From positions 14,578,501 through 14,642,500 of the forward strand of contig OU015568.1 in NCBI GenBank assembly GCA_907165135.1: a stretch of DNA of 64,000 bases, given 5' to 3'. The DNA is from Oikopleura dioica (Eukaryota; Chordata; Appendicularia; Copelata; Oikopleuridae). This document shows, piece after piece, positions 1-12,636 of the stretch (the first letter of the stretch is position 1; each line of letters starts with the position of its first letter). Under the pieces are notes generated by a model. The model was given only the letters and a program-made list of their open reading frames with translations. It was not told the DNA's origin and made no database searches. The position numbers and the translations under genes are program-made.

Positions 1-123
1 ATTTTGTCTTCCATGAGCGGCGCTTCCATCAACCGCGTCTTCGCCCGAGGTGGCGCTCTCACGGATTGAGTCTTCCGCTGAAGAGTCCTCCGCCCGCTTT
101 CCTCGAATGAAGAATCTCCCCAT
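1..123 (-). CDS. N-terminal exon of an unidentified gene, runs off the left edge
   Basis: On the minus strand an ATG at 123 opens 41 codons without a stop up to the window edge. The peptide begins MGRFFIRGKRAEDSSAED: a short basic stretch followed by an acidic Ser/Glu/Asp-rich stretch. No family is recognised. It faces away from GAPVD1, so 124-461 would be a shared divergent upstream region. The only support is the open frame with a sensible start, so it could also be chance. Confidence 0.4.
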   Translation of the reverse strand, partial: MGRFFIRGKRAEDSSAEDSIRESATSGEDAVDGSAAHGRQN

Positions 124-461
124 TTCGCAGATGCGAGAAAAGTGTGAAAATCAACGATTTCAAAGTCAGAAATGATTTTTCTTTCTTTTTCAAAAATAAA
201 AAAACGAGATTTTATGATGGAAGAAGAAGCGATGAAAGTTAATTTCAAAAACTGTGAAATAATGCTGTTAACAATATAATTTTAAAGGACTAATTTTAAA
301 TTTGTATAAGTAGAAAATTATGATTTTGAAGTATTCCTGTCAAAATTGCGTTAAAATGATGCTAGACTTCGATAAATCTTTGTGTTAAAGCGATTCGGCT
401 AAATATATTCCGTCGGAAGAATCATTTTCTCTCGCATAAGAGATGATTTTAGATCAGGAAA
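124..461. promoter_or_regulatory. AT-rich divergent intergenic region
   Basis: This 338-bp AT-rich stretch lies between the minus-strand ATG at 123 and the GAPVD1 ATG at 462. No ORF is supported. By position it should hold the 5' UTR and promoter of GAPVD1 and possibly of the divergent gene. No specific motif is claimed. Confidence 0.4.
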
Positions 462-3400
462 ATGTCTCCAAATCGAGACGTTCTTGAGCTGTGGCGACGA
501 CTTCGGCAAGAGTCTCTCTTCGTCTCTTCGGAGCGCGAGAGTCTCGGCAAGCTGCACAACGATTTGAAAGCAGACCACTACAAGCTTCTGCAGCAACTGT
601 ACAGAACTCGGCGGCTGCAGTCGAACCACTACGTCGCGGAAACCGGCGGAGATTTAGGAGAATGTTTTTCTATCGACAACAGATTGCAAGTCGCGGAATT
701 CTGCGAAATGCCGTTTCAAGAAGCAGAAATGATAGCGCCGTTTTTGAAGAGTTTAAAGGACAATCCCACACTCGTCGCGGCTTGTCTTGTTTACGGCGAG
801 AAAATGCAGCTAGAATCTGCGACGGGCTTTAATTCCTTGTTGGAAACTGTTGTGCTTTCTTTGTACGGGCAATCGTGTGCTACTCAGGAAAAGGGTTCAA
901 ATGGAAGGAGAGATTTTATTAATTTAGTTTTTTGTACATTAGAAATGAAAATTTGTCAATCAGAAATCAGAATTATCGTAGTTTTCGACTTCCGTATTGC
1001 GAGCCCTGCTTCAGAATCATTCCGCGTTGCTAGAATTCATCCAGTGTCTGATGCTTCACCAAATCGGCGCGACAAACCGACCAAGGGACGTTTTGAAACG
1101 CGGCGCCTTCATTACTACTTATCGACTCCTTGTCGAGGCTCTTCCTGAATCGCGTCTATTCCTCACCGCCGCGCTTTACCAACCCATCGTTCAAGTTCTG
1201 CTGGACGAAGGGCCCCCGCTCGAGATTAATGCCGACAAAGTTTGTGATTATTTCTCACCTAGAGAGCTTCAGCTGCGCTTTGGTCAGCGAGGAAGCGAAC
1301 CCTTCAAGCAGAAAGTCGCCGAGTTCTGTAAAAACACACAGGAAATGTTGTCATTTCAAAGCGCAAATGAAAACTGAAATTCTAATTAATCACTTGGCTA
1401 GGCAACTCTTGCAGAAATCCGGGTTAGAATTCTTCTTTTTTATTAATTTGGAATAAAATAACCTCAATTTTTGCCAACATAAATTCCAGCAACGCCTAGA
1501 CGACCACGTCAAACGCTTCAGCGCTGCGATCGAGCAGTCCCTTGCTTGTTTCCCAAGCGCGATCGCGTACGTTATCGCTCGCTCTTACAATATCGTTTCT
1601 GACGGCGGAATGTGTCCTCCCGACGAGGCGCGAACTCTGGCCGCCGATTTGCTTCTTCAGGACTTCATATGCCTCGCAATCGTCAATCCAGAGCGATACG
1701 GAGTCACTGGAGATTTGCCGATTACCGAGACAGCGCGAATCAATTTAATCCAAATCGCTCAAAAATTGCAGAAAGCGGTCATCTCGGGTGGTGTCCGTCA
1801 CTCGGGCGGATTCCTGACAAGAATGGTGGAAGAAATCCTCACACTTGATTCTGGCGAGCCTAGTACTCAAGCGAATATTACCTTCGAAGATAGAGCTGTC
1901 TTGTGCACAAGAAAAGAGCTGGAAAGACTGATTATGTTCATGCGACAAGTGGAGATTTCAGAAGTTCAAGGAGTGGATCGAGTTTCTTTGGGAGGAATCA
2001 ATCAATTGGTCAAGAATTTTAAAATGACTTCTCCAGCGACCCAGGAAAGGGTTTTCACGAATGATTTTGCTACAAGTAGCAATAGAAGATTAAAAATTAG
2101 CAAACATGGCTTGTTTTAGCACAAGTTGTTTTCAGTTCAGTTGTTTTCTTTCAGATACCTTTTTACTCTCTTTAAAATTTCCAAGCTATTGAAGATTTTG
2201 AGTAATTTTCCTTTCCAAAACCTTTAAAAGTCACCTCTTGGTTCTCCAATGGTGAGTAAATCTCCACCGCCGAAGTTCGCCGAAAAAGCGATGAGCTTCA
2301 TCGACAAAATGGACAACAAAGTCAAGCAGCTGCAGCAAGAAGGAATCAAGGGACTTGACAAACTAAGAATCGACGATGAGCCGGAAAAGAAACAAGAAAC
2401 TCGTGAAATTGTGTTCATTATCAACCTTCCCGGAACAGACGAAGAATTCAAAATCTTGTCGGAACAGGACATCGTCACTCAGAGCGAATTGCTAGACGAC
2501 GATCGCGCTTCGCTTGATGATGATGGGGTAAGCCGCGGTAGTAAGGTTAGTTTTAGCCCAGCACAGAAGCAAAATAATCAACAAATAATCACATTTATTT
2601 CTATTCGTTTTAATCGATAAAAAACCTGACTGATTCAGAGCAATTATTCCGTTGAAGATGATCGAACAAGTTCAAGCTCTGTTTCGGATCATTTATCCTC
2701 GCTTCATGGCTCTGCTGGCGCTCCAGTTGAAGTTGATAGACTTCAGGACGAAACAGACTCGATCGCTGAATCCAACCCTCATTCGAATAGGGATGAAACT
2801 CTACAGGTAATTTGAATTATTTTCTCTTTGCAAACAATCTCAATTTTCTACCCGGTTTTTATTCTAGGCTCTCGACGAAAAAATGCCAACAAATCGCGAA
2901 AGTATCGAAGATCGAATGCGCAAATTCGAGCTTGGAGTCCGTTTTGACATTGGCAACGACCGAGGCGACACTCGATCGGATTGTTGGTCCACTGATGTTG
3001 CTGCTAGTGAGCACTCGGAGCCCTTGACGGAAGCAGATTATGCTTCGCGGCTGGAGGAAATCGCGGAAGATCCATCCGAAGAACTGAGAGTTCCACCAGA
3101 AGATTCGCGATCGGATATTTGGAGCGTTGAGTGTCTTGTGCCTAGTTCAGGGTTACTTATTGATATGTGAGCAGTTTTTTTTCTAAACTAAAGATCTTTC
3201 ATCATTTTGAATTTATCATCCCTTCTTTTTTGTAACGCTTTGGACAGTGATAACGAGGACGAGGAAGGTCCACATTCTCCGCCGGCCGAGGATGTGGTGC
3301 GATCACGCGCCTCCACTCCCGGATTGAGCTACACGGCCGAATCCATCTCTAGCGCTTGCTCCGACTCGGGTCAGAAGCCAGAAGGGGCGGGAGATTACGC

Positions 3401-5948
3401 CTCCTCCAATGATCTAAACGACAATCGTAGTGACGATGGAAGGGGCCAAAACAGATCGCCAAGGCCGTCTGTTCTTCAAAACACAGAAGGTATTTATCAA
3501 TTATAAATTAAAAAAAGATAATTGCTGTTTGACGAATTTCAATAAGGATTTCTGAGTGAAATCCTTACCCCCCTTTTTTATTGGCTCATTGGAAAGAGCG
3601 TAAAAAGTTATCTTAGATTCACCCAAAAAAGATGAAATTTCGCTCGAAATGACGTCATGGCACGTGACCAAAGTTCCAAAAGTACCAAAACTTTGGACGC
3701 TCCGCATTTTCGATCAACTTTAGCTATCAGGGCGTGTGATAGTGGAAAATGATAGTCGCGACGAGAGCTAGGTGTGCATCTAGGTTTCATCCCTTCAAAA
3801 AAAAAAATTCAACCCTTTATCACTAGTACCTGGTTTTCATAAAAGGGATGAGATTTTCCTCGAGGGATGAAACCTAAATGCACACCAAGATCTCGATCAG
3901 ACGATCATTTTCATGTATTGCATGTCAGGTTAGCTTAAGCGACATTAAAATGGTAAGCGTCCAAAGTTTGGTACTTTCGTAACTTCCGTCACGTGCTATG
4001 GCGTCATAAGTTCGAAAATTCGCCAATCTTTCCGACTCACTTAGGGTAATTTTTTACGCTCTTTCAAATGAGCTAATAAAAAAGGGGGGTAAGGATTTCA
4101 CTCAGAAATCCTTATTGAAATTCGTCTTTTTAGCTTGGCGGGCTCAACAAGCCGCCCTTTCACAAACAACTGGAGAACGCATTTCTCCAACAGAAAATCA
4201 ATCGGACGACTCTTCAAAACCAGCGAAAATCGGAAATCGGCGCTCCTTCGGCATCAAAAACTTCCGAAAAGGCAATAATGTGATGAAACCGAAGCCGTCG
4301 ATTCCGAACAAGTTGCTTCCCTCGGCGCTCAGGAAAAATTCGAATTCAGCGCCGCTCACGCCTCCCGCGCTGGCAACGACGAGCACTTCTGCTCCTGGCG
4401 ATCCGGGCAATTTTTCGGCTTTTGACGTTATGGCCAAGTATCAACAAATGAACAAGAAACAAGACGAACCAGCGACTGGAAATTTAATTGATATTGAAGC
4501 ACCCGTTACGCCAACGCCACCACTGGAAAGGAGGGATGAAAAGACGAAGAAAGAGAGTATAGGTACGTGTATTGCCAATTCTGGTTCTATTACCTCTTTT
4601 TTGTAGACGAGAAACAGGCCCGACTGGAAGATGTCCGCCGAAAGCTCCGATATGTGCTCTCCGCTGCTGACCCAGTGGACGCTTCGCCAATGATGCCCAC
4701 AACTCGGACAACTTCGCAACATGAAAAACTCTTGGAACTTTTACGAGCTCAGGCGTACGAGGCGCTCGCCATTCAGGATCGAAATACTGCTGCCCAATTA
4801 CAAGTTCGATTGTCGAAACCATTCTTGACTTTTATTTGTGTTTAGGAAACTGTTAGAGCTGTTGAACAATTATCTCAAAAACAAACGAAGCAAGTGCTTG
4901 ACTTATTATGGAAAGAATACAATCGAAGATCAGATTACGTCCGATATCTCGTCAGAGCCAGGCAAAAGTTGCTTGGAGCTCTTGCTCACATAAGGGTTAG
5001 TATTTCACTCTTCTTCCATTTCTATCGAAAATTCTAGCGAATGTCGCGATCAGGAGAAAGAGCTCAAGAAAGCGGTCGACAGCATTTCTTATCAGTTGCG
5101 GCTTCGATTTTGTTGAAAAAGAAGTCGGACTCTGTTCAAGCTTTCGTTGGCCATTTCAATAGGCAACAGACGATGGATGACAAGGCCACTTTGGTCAACA
5201 AATTACTACAGTTCTTGTTCGGACAGGTGATTCTCAAATTTCTGGAGTCGGGTTCGTAGCAATCTACTTTAGATCCAGCAAGAGCCAGAATGGAAACATA
5301 CGAATCACGACGAATTAGAAGAGATCCAAGCGGCCGTCCATCGCAGCCTTCTGACCAGACACAACATTTATCACCTGATTATTTACCCCAACAGAGAAAT
5401 CGACATTGAACGCGATCGGGTACGCCTTTCTTTTCTTTCCAAGTTTCAATTCTAAAATAGGTTTTCACGCATCATATCGAGCAAATTTCGGCGAAAATCA
5501 CGACCGACCACCCAAAACTTCAAATTCCAAAGAAATATTGCCGAGAAAGTCCGTGGCCGAGTGCTCAAGAAGAAGCACGTCTGATCTCAGTTTACCGGAC
5601 GCCGGCGGAAAAAATGATGCAAACTACTCGTCTATGCAAGGTAGCACCTGGGAAATCTATTTTCATTCATTTTTCTTTCAGGCAATTTTGAATTTACTGA
5701 AATTATCGAACCCGTCAAACGTTCCTGGTGCAGATGATCTGGTTCCAGTTCTGGTTTATGTAATTATTAAAGCCAATCCTCCTGCTCTCTTGTCGATGAT
5801 TCAATATGTTGAAACTTTTGTACCGGTAAGCAATTGAACTGTCTAATGAGGAGCCCACAATCCAATTTAGACTGGTGCCGGAGAAGACTCGTTTTACTGG
5901 ATGCAGTTTACCGCCGCATGCAAATTCATCCAAACTATTGAGCCGTAA
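462..5948 (+). CDS. GAPVD1: GAPVD1 (Gapex-5/RME-6): RasGAP and VPS9 domain endocytic regulator
   Basis: This multi-exon gene matches GAPVD1 along its length. The family couples a Ras-GAP-like domain to a VPS9 Rab5 exchange domain and acts at clathrin-coated pits and early endosomes. The start (MSPNRDVLELW at 462) aligns with the family N-terminus. The RasGAP part is in exons 462-894, 1004-1341 and about 1500-2030 (ICLAIVNPERYG). The acidic linker with the paired RSDCWSTDV and RSDIWSVEC motifs is at about 2870-3165, and RASTPGLSY is near 3310. The VPS9 domain (PGADDLVPVLVYVIIKANPP, about 5725-5784) and the terminal GEDSFYWMQFTAA lead to TAA at 5946-5948. The exon 2/exon 3 junction needs a GA-AG intron (1342-1499) to keep frame and family length. 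A 596-bp foldback element sits in the intron 3490-4133. Some internal exon borders are approximate. Confidence 0.92.
3531..4126. mobile_element. Foldback (MITE-like) element in a GAPVD1 intron
   Basis: The sequence starting GACGAATTTCAATAAGG at 3531 returns as its reverse complement ending CCTTATTGAAATTCGTC at 4126. The two arms stay similar far inward: blocks around ACGTCATGGCACGTGACC, CCAAAGTTTGG and GGATGAAACCTA all reappear inverted. Nearly the whole 596 bp is therefore a long imperfect inverted repeat. No transposase frame is present. The right end lies 7 bp before the next exon (4134). The flanking T-runs prevent a confident target-duplication call. Confidence 0.8.
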
Positions 5949-6370
5949 ACAAAGAAAACCGCACCCTTTTCCTTCACGTTCACCCCCTTTTCTCCACAAC
6001 TGAAAAATATAACTACTGTCCTCACTCTTGACTTTTCACCTTTTCTTTCTACTATTCAAGAATTGCAAATGCTTCTTCTCTCATTTTTACATACTATTGG
6101 TGGCTCTCTTTCCCCCTCTTATTCTTTTTTATTATTTATAAGTTTTGAAATTTTACGTTTGCCGATATAGTTCAGTTTCAGAAACAATCTTTCATAACAA
6201 CCAAAAATGTCTCTTTCTTCAATGTCATACTCAATTCAAATTTCAGAAAAAACGCCGAAATTATTCGAAAAAAAATTATCATTTCATTAAAATCTTCAGT
6301 ATGACAATCGCCTCATCGGATCAACGCTTAAATCTGCTGCCACAATAAATAGAAAAAAATATAAACTAAA
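5949..6370 (+). other. GAPVD1 3' region / EP400 5' region
   Basis: This is a 422-bp AT- and pyrimidine-rich stretch between the GAPVD1 stop and the EP400 ATG on the same strand. I see no coding exon. It probably holds the GAPVD1 3' UTR and the EP400 promoter or 5' UTR. Confidence 0.5.
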
Positions 6371-9300
6371 ATGTCGAAAAATATTGAGCATCAGCAGTTG
6401 AAGCTCGAAGCTCGAAAGAAGATCCGAAACATTGAAAATGACATCAAGGTGGGTTATTTTTGAGCTCAATTTTGGGAGTAAGAGACCTCAAGTAGAGTCT
6501 TAAATCTCATTTTCAGTCGGAGAAAATGGAGATGCAGTCGCTCATCGACCAGGGCCGTTTAATAACCGTTCCGTCTCCGCCTGCCAACGAGCAAGCTCCC
6601 TCTCAAGCAGCCGGGAAACAAGAACAAAAAACCCAAATTCCTTCGAAACCCGAGAAACTCTACGTTATCAAAGTCGAGCCGCAACGACCAGCGCCGCGAA
6701 CAATCGCCATCGAAGAAAAACCACCGGCGAAACGAGTGAAGTTAGAAGCGAAAACGGAAAAGAAGATCAAAATCGAAAATGGGGAGGGCTTCGATCCAAC
6801 TGGAAGCGTTCCTCCGCCGAGTACTCCAACTCTTGGCCGCCCGCCGAAGACGAAAAAGGCAAAAGAATTGAAAGCAGCGCAAGTTTCAAAAGTTCAAAAT
6901 CGAAAACTCCCAAAGTGTTTGGAACCGAAACGGCGAAAAACACACTGGGATTATCTTCTGGACGAGGTGAAGTGGATGGCTACGGATTTCTACCAAGAAC
7001 GGCGTTGGAAGAAAGAAGCGGCGAAGTTTTTCGCTGAAGCCTGTTGCGAAGAATTGAAGCGACGAAAAAACTTGAAAATCGAAGAAATTAACTGGCGAAA
7101 GCGAAATGCTGCGGCTGTTAGCGAAATTGTTCGCCAGTGGTGGAATTCTTTAGGCGCGCTTTCTGAGTATCGCAATATTCTGATGAGCAAGAAAAACGAG
7201 GAAAAGAAGCTAAATCTTCGGCCTCTGACGCCAGACACAGCGGATGATAGCTGCTTCGAGCAGACGAATCACAAATCAGAAATCGAGCTATTGGAAGAAG
7301 ACGCTAAAACTCCCCTGCACATGATTTGCGATTTGGACAAACTCTACCCGGACGTAAAAGTCAAAAGATCGGACCTTCCCAAAATCGCAGAAAAAGACCT
7401 TCGCGAAGCAGATCAGCTCAAGCAGCGAATTCAAGAGCTTCAAACAATCAAAAACATCGAGCACAACTTTCGCTTTGACATTGAACTAGCCCACTACCAG
7501 CTTCAAGGGATCAAGTGGATGATCAATTCAAGAACGTTGGGTCTTCCGTGTCACCTCGCAGATGAAAAGGGCCTCGCTAAGAGAACACAGATCATCGTAT
7601 ACCTCCAGAACTCGGTTGGCACTTCCCTCCTCGTCGTTCAAAACCAGGATTTGTTTTATTGGCTGGCTCAGTTGAGTCACAAGTGCCCCGATTTCAAGTA
7701 CTGCATGCACGATGGAAATGTCGCCAATGTTTTATCTGACGTCGATTTGGTTATCACAACCTACGAGATCGCCTCCAAATCGGAGTTTTTGCTCTCGACG
7801 AGGTGGAACTCCCTGGTTTTCGACAATGTTCCATCATCAAAAGATATTGATAGTCGCGCTTTGGCGACGTTGAAATTGATTTCCGCGAACCACAAAGTCG
7901 CCGTCACTCACACAAAGCCAACATCTAACGAGGCAAATTCCAACTCCAACTCGCTTAAAAACGAAAGTATCGTTTCGATCCTCCTCTTTCCCGATTGTCT
8001 CGTTTCGTCCAGACAACTGGGAAATTTTACCTTTGCCAGGTCGCAAGCAAACGTTCCCGACAAAGATCGACCAAGAAATACGATTTACAAGACGGTCAAA
8101 TGTGCCATGAAAAAGCGCCAGAAAATTCTTTACGAGGACATGTTGATTCAATCGAAAGAAGATCTGGATTCCCAAGACCTTGATCGAGTCATGAGCGCTG
8201 TTAAACGACTTCTTCGAGTTTGCAACCATGCCGATTTCCGAAAACTTCCAAAAACCAAACAAGTCCAAATAAATCGCGAAACCAGTTGCAAGCCAGTTCA
8301 TTCTCTTCTTTCTCAGTTGTGCTTTGTCAAATCTTCTCGAGGAATTTTCGAGAGTGAGCCCGCCAATCTTCTGAATCGAAATTCTCGTGTTGAGAAATCC
8401 CGATTGAAGGAGTTGAAGAGTGAGATAATGAAAGAACCCATGGAGAAAGCTGATGATAAAAATCAGCAGCAGAAAACTGAAATCAAGGAGGAAAAAACAA
8501 TCAAGTCCGAGCCTGAGGATGAATTCCAAATCGAGTCTGACAAGCCAGAGCCTAAGATTTTCTTCCCAAACAACGATTTCTCCGGGCAGAATAGCATTTA
8601 CGAAGATACGATTTCCTCTTGTCGCATAAAATTCAATGAACATTCTTCTTCCCGACGAGGCGCGCTAGAATTCTCCAATCGATTGAAAAATCGGAAAAGA
8701 TCGCCCTGGGCTCTTTCAAGCACTTTGAAAGGAATTTCTAGCGTTGTTTCAAATGTGCCTGTGAAATATAGAAGGGTCGAGCTTTACCCCCGAATATTTG
8801 TAAATAATGAAACTCCGAACAAACTTCTTGCTTATGAAAATGCTAAAATGCAATTTTTCTGTTCCACAAAACTCGAAAATTTGGCGATTATGATGGAGCG
8901 CCATCAGAAATTGATTAAAAAAGCTGATAATGCGGAAAAGAAAAGACCAATGAAGACGATGATTTGTGTCCGATCGGAAGAAAGCGCTGATCTTGTCAGA
9001 TCTTTCTTCCTCCTCAAGCTCAAAGTCGAATCTGTTTACATTTCTCCACATGCGACCAAAGAGGAGAAAAACCGTCTTATCCATCAATTCAACTTTTCGA
9101 AAACGATGAAACTTCTTTTATTCAACACTCGCGCAGGGCATCTACCACTCCCACCGATCGGAATTGAAAATATTTATTTTTATGAGGATGAAATTTTACC
9201 CGCTGCTAGACAGATTTTCGATGAAGATACTGTTTGGCGAATCAATCCAAAGGAATGGTGAAATGATGATTCGTAAATTGATAAATTTAGCTTTTTATTA

Positions 9301-12300
9301 GTTTTCAATATTAAATTTATTCACCAAAACATAGATGGTGATCCGAATGGTTGCAAAAGACACTGTAGAAGAGCGAATCTGTACGTTTAGTCCGAAAATT
9401 TACGGACAGACGATTCAAGGCGTCCATGCGCTTCTGACAAGCGTCGTTCCAATAGACATGAATCCTCTGAAAGATCGACGAAGAGCTTCCGCCCTTCCGT
9501 GGCAGTTGAAACTTTGTAATAAAGAAGAGCTTTCAATCGCGGAGAAACTGATGAATCTCCCACCAACAGAAGAAGAAGATGACGAAGAGAATATGGAAAC
9601 GGACGCCGATTGTCTTTCTCTTTCGGAAACGATTTTCTCGGACGATGAAGATCAAATTCTATCAGAGCTAACGTCCATCGAGAAGTTTGCGTTGAGACAA
9701 ATAGATTACGACAATAATTTGAGCAGTAGGAAGACTGAATCAGTTGTATCGCCAGCTCCTAATTTGAACAGCTTCTTCGATCCGCTTGAAAGTGTAAATT
9801 TCAAAGAAGATGATTTGTTTATTTCTTCTGAATTTCTCGAGGCAACCCTTGTTGATCGAAAACAAGAGTTGATTCCAGTTTGGGCTCCGCCAACCCCACC
9901 GAGGGAGTCGACCATGGATTCATCGTACGGCAACGTAAACAATATCAATGCTGTTCACTACCGCACGGAGCTCTGGGAAAGCGCTTACGAATCGAAGCCA
10001 ATGGCCCTGTCGGTTTCGAAGACGCGTCCAATCTTGTCGCCTCTTCCCAAAGCGGAACACGAACTTCCTCTCAGCTTCTTCCACAGAAACACGAAGGCCA
10101 TCATGAACCACAGGAAGCAGCTCAAGAACGAGCCAAAAACCCAACACGTCCAGACCCAATTTTCAAACCATCCTTGGCTCATCGATCATGAATTGACGCT
10201 CGCGATGGCTGTTGAAGATTTTTGCCGAAATTCGAATGTCCCTGTCAATTGGGAAGAAGTCGCCAGTATTATCAACACTTACTCGAGCTCGTATCATTCT
10301 CCTTCAAGTGCGAAACAGCATTATGAAAATGAAATAATCCCCCGCGAAGAAGGAAAACCAGCGATTGTTCCAGGCCAGAAAGTTCCGAAAGTGTCCAAAA
10401 AAGCTCAACTTCTTGGTTCTGATAGAAAAGCTGGACAGAAAATGAGGAGTAAAACTGCGCAAATGTACCTACAAGACAACAACTCCTCTATGTCGAAGCA
10501 TTTCAAGACGATTTTTAATGATCTTCTCGATGTGACAATAAAGAAAGACGAGCGCCACCGTGATATCAACCAAGTGATTTTGAAGCCAATTCCCAAGCTT
10601 GAAAGAACAAGGGAAGATAAAGACGGAAACTATCCGGACAAAGAAGGTCACCGGTCGATCATAAAGGGATACGGAATCAATCCTGATGCCTGCTTGACGC
10701 CTCTTGAAATCATCAAAAAGTACAAACACAGAGGACTGCCTCAGGAACTCAACAACGCCAGAGCAGGTGTTCATCCCTTGGCGACGCCTATGGGCACGCC
10801 AAGAACGCCCTCTAGTCCGAGCTCGAATAGACCAATTAAGAATCAATGGCATCCTCCCGGAACACAGCCTCAGCAAATGCCAAGCCATGTTCAAGTTCGA
10901 CAAAAGCAGCCGAACGCGAGAAAAAGGCCTGGATCAGAGTCGATGGGTGGGCCCGGGCAAAAGATTTTCTATCAAGGTGGCATGCAACAAGTCCAACGCT
11001 ACACATCCCCTCAAGAAGTTCATCCAAGAAAGGTCAATTCGCCAAGACCAGGGCACCATGTTCAGCATAGAGCACAAGTTCCGCCAAATCAGCAATTCGT
11101 TATCCAAAATGGAAAGCCCATTCAGGTATTTTTCTCGTTGTCGAAAAAGTATTAATCTGATTAGATCAATACTGGCTCAAGTGGTATTCAAATTCAATCG
11201 CCTGTTAATCAACATCCGATTAAAACCGAATATGTTCCGCAGGTGGCGATTTCTGGCGCGAATCAGGGAATTCAGCTCGTGAAAACCGTCGTCAATCCCA
11301 AGGTAAGTCTTCCTTGATTTTAATGAAAATATCGTCCCATTTCAGCAAGAACCACCAGATAGTCACGAGCAGGGTCAAAATCAGTCCGTGGTGATATCTA
11401 CTGTCGAGCAACAAGTTAACGATCAGCCGCAGATGATTTACGTCCAGAGCAATGAAGGCAACAAAATAACTCTGAAGCCGTTGGCCAGTCATCAAGGCCG
11501 TCAAAGTGAGACAATTTTTATTAATCAATCCTAATTTTTTTAGTTATTCAAATCCCCCAACCAAATGCCCAGTACATTTCTATCAATCAGCACGGGAAAG
11601 TCATCGGTTCTCAAGGCGGTCCACCGAAATTGTACATCAAGAACTCCGGTGCTTCTGGTAAGAACGAAAAATACACCGATTTCGTTAACGAAAAAACGTA
11701 GGAACTCCGCATCAAGTAGTCTTACAGCCAGATGGCTCCCAACAACTCGTTATTCCGTCGAATATGATTCCCCAACAGCGACTGCTCGTCCAAACGTCGA
11801 CAGGAAATATCATTCCTCAAGGAAACAAAATCTTCATTCAACAAACTGGAAACATTAACCAACCAATAATTCTCAATCAGGTTATTTTTTTTGAATTTTT
11901 ATCTTATCTCTTTCTTAGGGTCAACAAATCATAACGAACAACGGTCAAATTCTAACACTCCAGCCCCAGCAAGGAAAGGGAGGTCGAATGTTCGTAACGC
12001 AGCAGCCACAGCAACGAGTGATGGTCCAGCAAGCCCCACGCGGCGGGAACGCGCGCGCAAATCAACCCCAGCAAGTGATGATGGCTAATTCTAGCAAAAA
12101 TATTGTACAAGTTCAACAGCAGCCCATTCAACAGTCAGTAAGTCAGGTCAGCTATCTTCGTCAAGTAGGAGCGTTTCTTTTCATGATTACTTTATTGCTT
12201 CTTTATATAAAAGCTTTTTAGATAATCAATCCCATCGGGGGGCAAACGATTCAAACAACCATTCAACCCAATCAGCCCGCACTGCCCGCTTCTGCCGAGA

Positions 12301-12495
12301 CAAATGTGAGGCCAATTAATCAGCGAAATTAATCCCTAGCAATGTGTTTCCTTTCAGATCACTCTTCAAACTACACAGGCGCAATTTGATCGATCAAACT
12401 CGAGTAGCTCCCAACTGGCAAGTGGGACCAGTACTGCGCCAGCAACACCCACCAATTTCGAGCCTGCGCCTAATAATGTTTCTCAGGCAAAATGA
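6371..12495 (+). CDS. EP400: EP400/p400-like chromatin protein with a degenerate SNF2 ATPase
   Basis: EP400 is the large SWI2/SNF2 subunit of the NuA4/TIP60 complex and normally drives H2A.Z exchange. Exon 1 is 6371-6448 and exon 2 is 6517-9231 (one 2.7-kb exon). Exon 3 is 9335-11125, and short Q-rich exons run to TGA at 12493-12495. The HSA domain is clear near residues 160-230 (KTHWDYLLDEVKWM, then QERRWKK). A SNF2-like region follows (HYQLQGIKWM), but motif I reads DEKGLAKRT instead of DEGLGKT-type, and motif II reads FDNVPS where DEAH/DEMQ is expected. The C-terminal helicase lobe is recognisable (MVAKDTVEERI at 9344-9376) but lacks the IGR/Q arginine-finger segment. A SANT domain (WLIDHELTLAMAVEDF, ending YENEIIPREEGK) matches EP400 specifically. 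The architecture says EP400; the catalysis looks lost. Confidence 0.88.
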
Positions 12496-12636
12496 TCCTT
12501 TTCAACTTTTGTTTCAAAGTCATTCATTTCCCCTTGTTCCTTCTCAAAAATTATTCTGAATCCTTAATTTCTTGACTGACAACTTAAAAAACATGTAACC
12601 TATTCTTCGACTTTCTCTAACCATTATTACAGTAGA

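Noticed and set aside
7837-8643. 268-aa minus-strand ORF
   Set aside because: Shadow of the EP400 exon. The plus frame has clear domain homology and the minus frame shows none.
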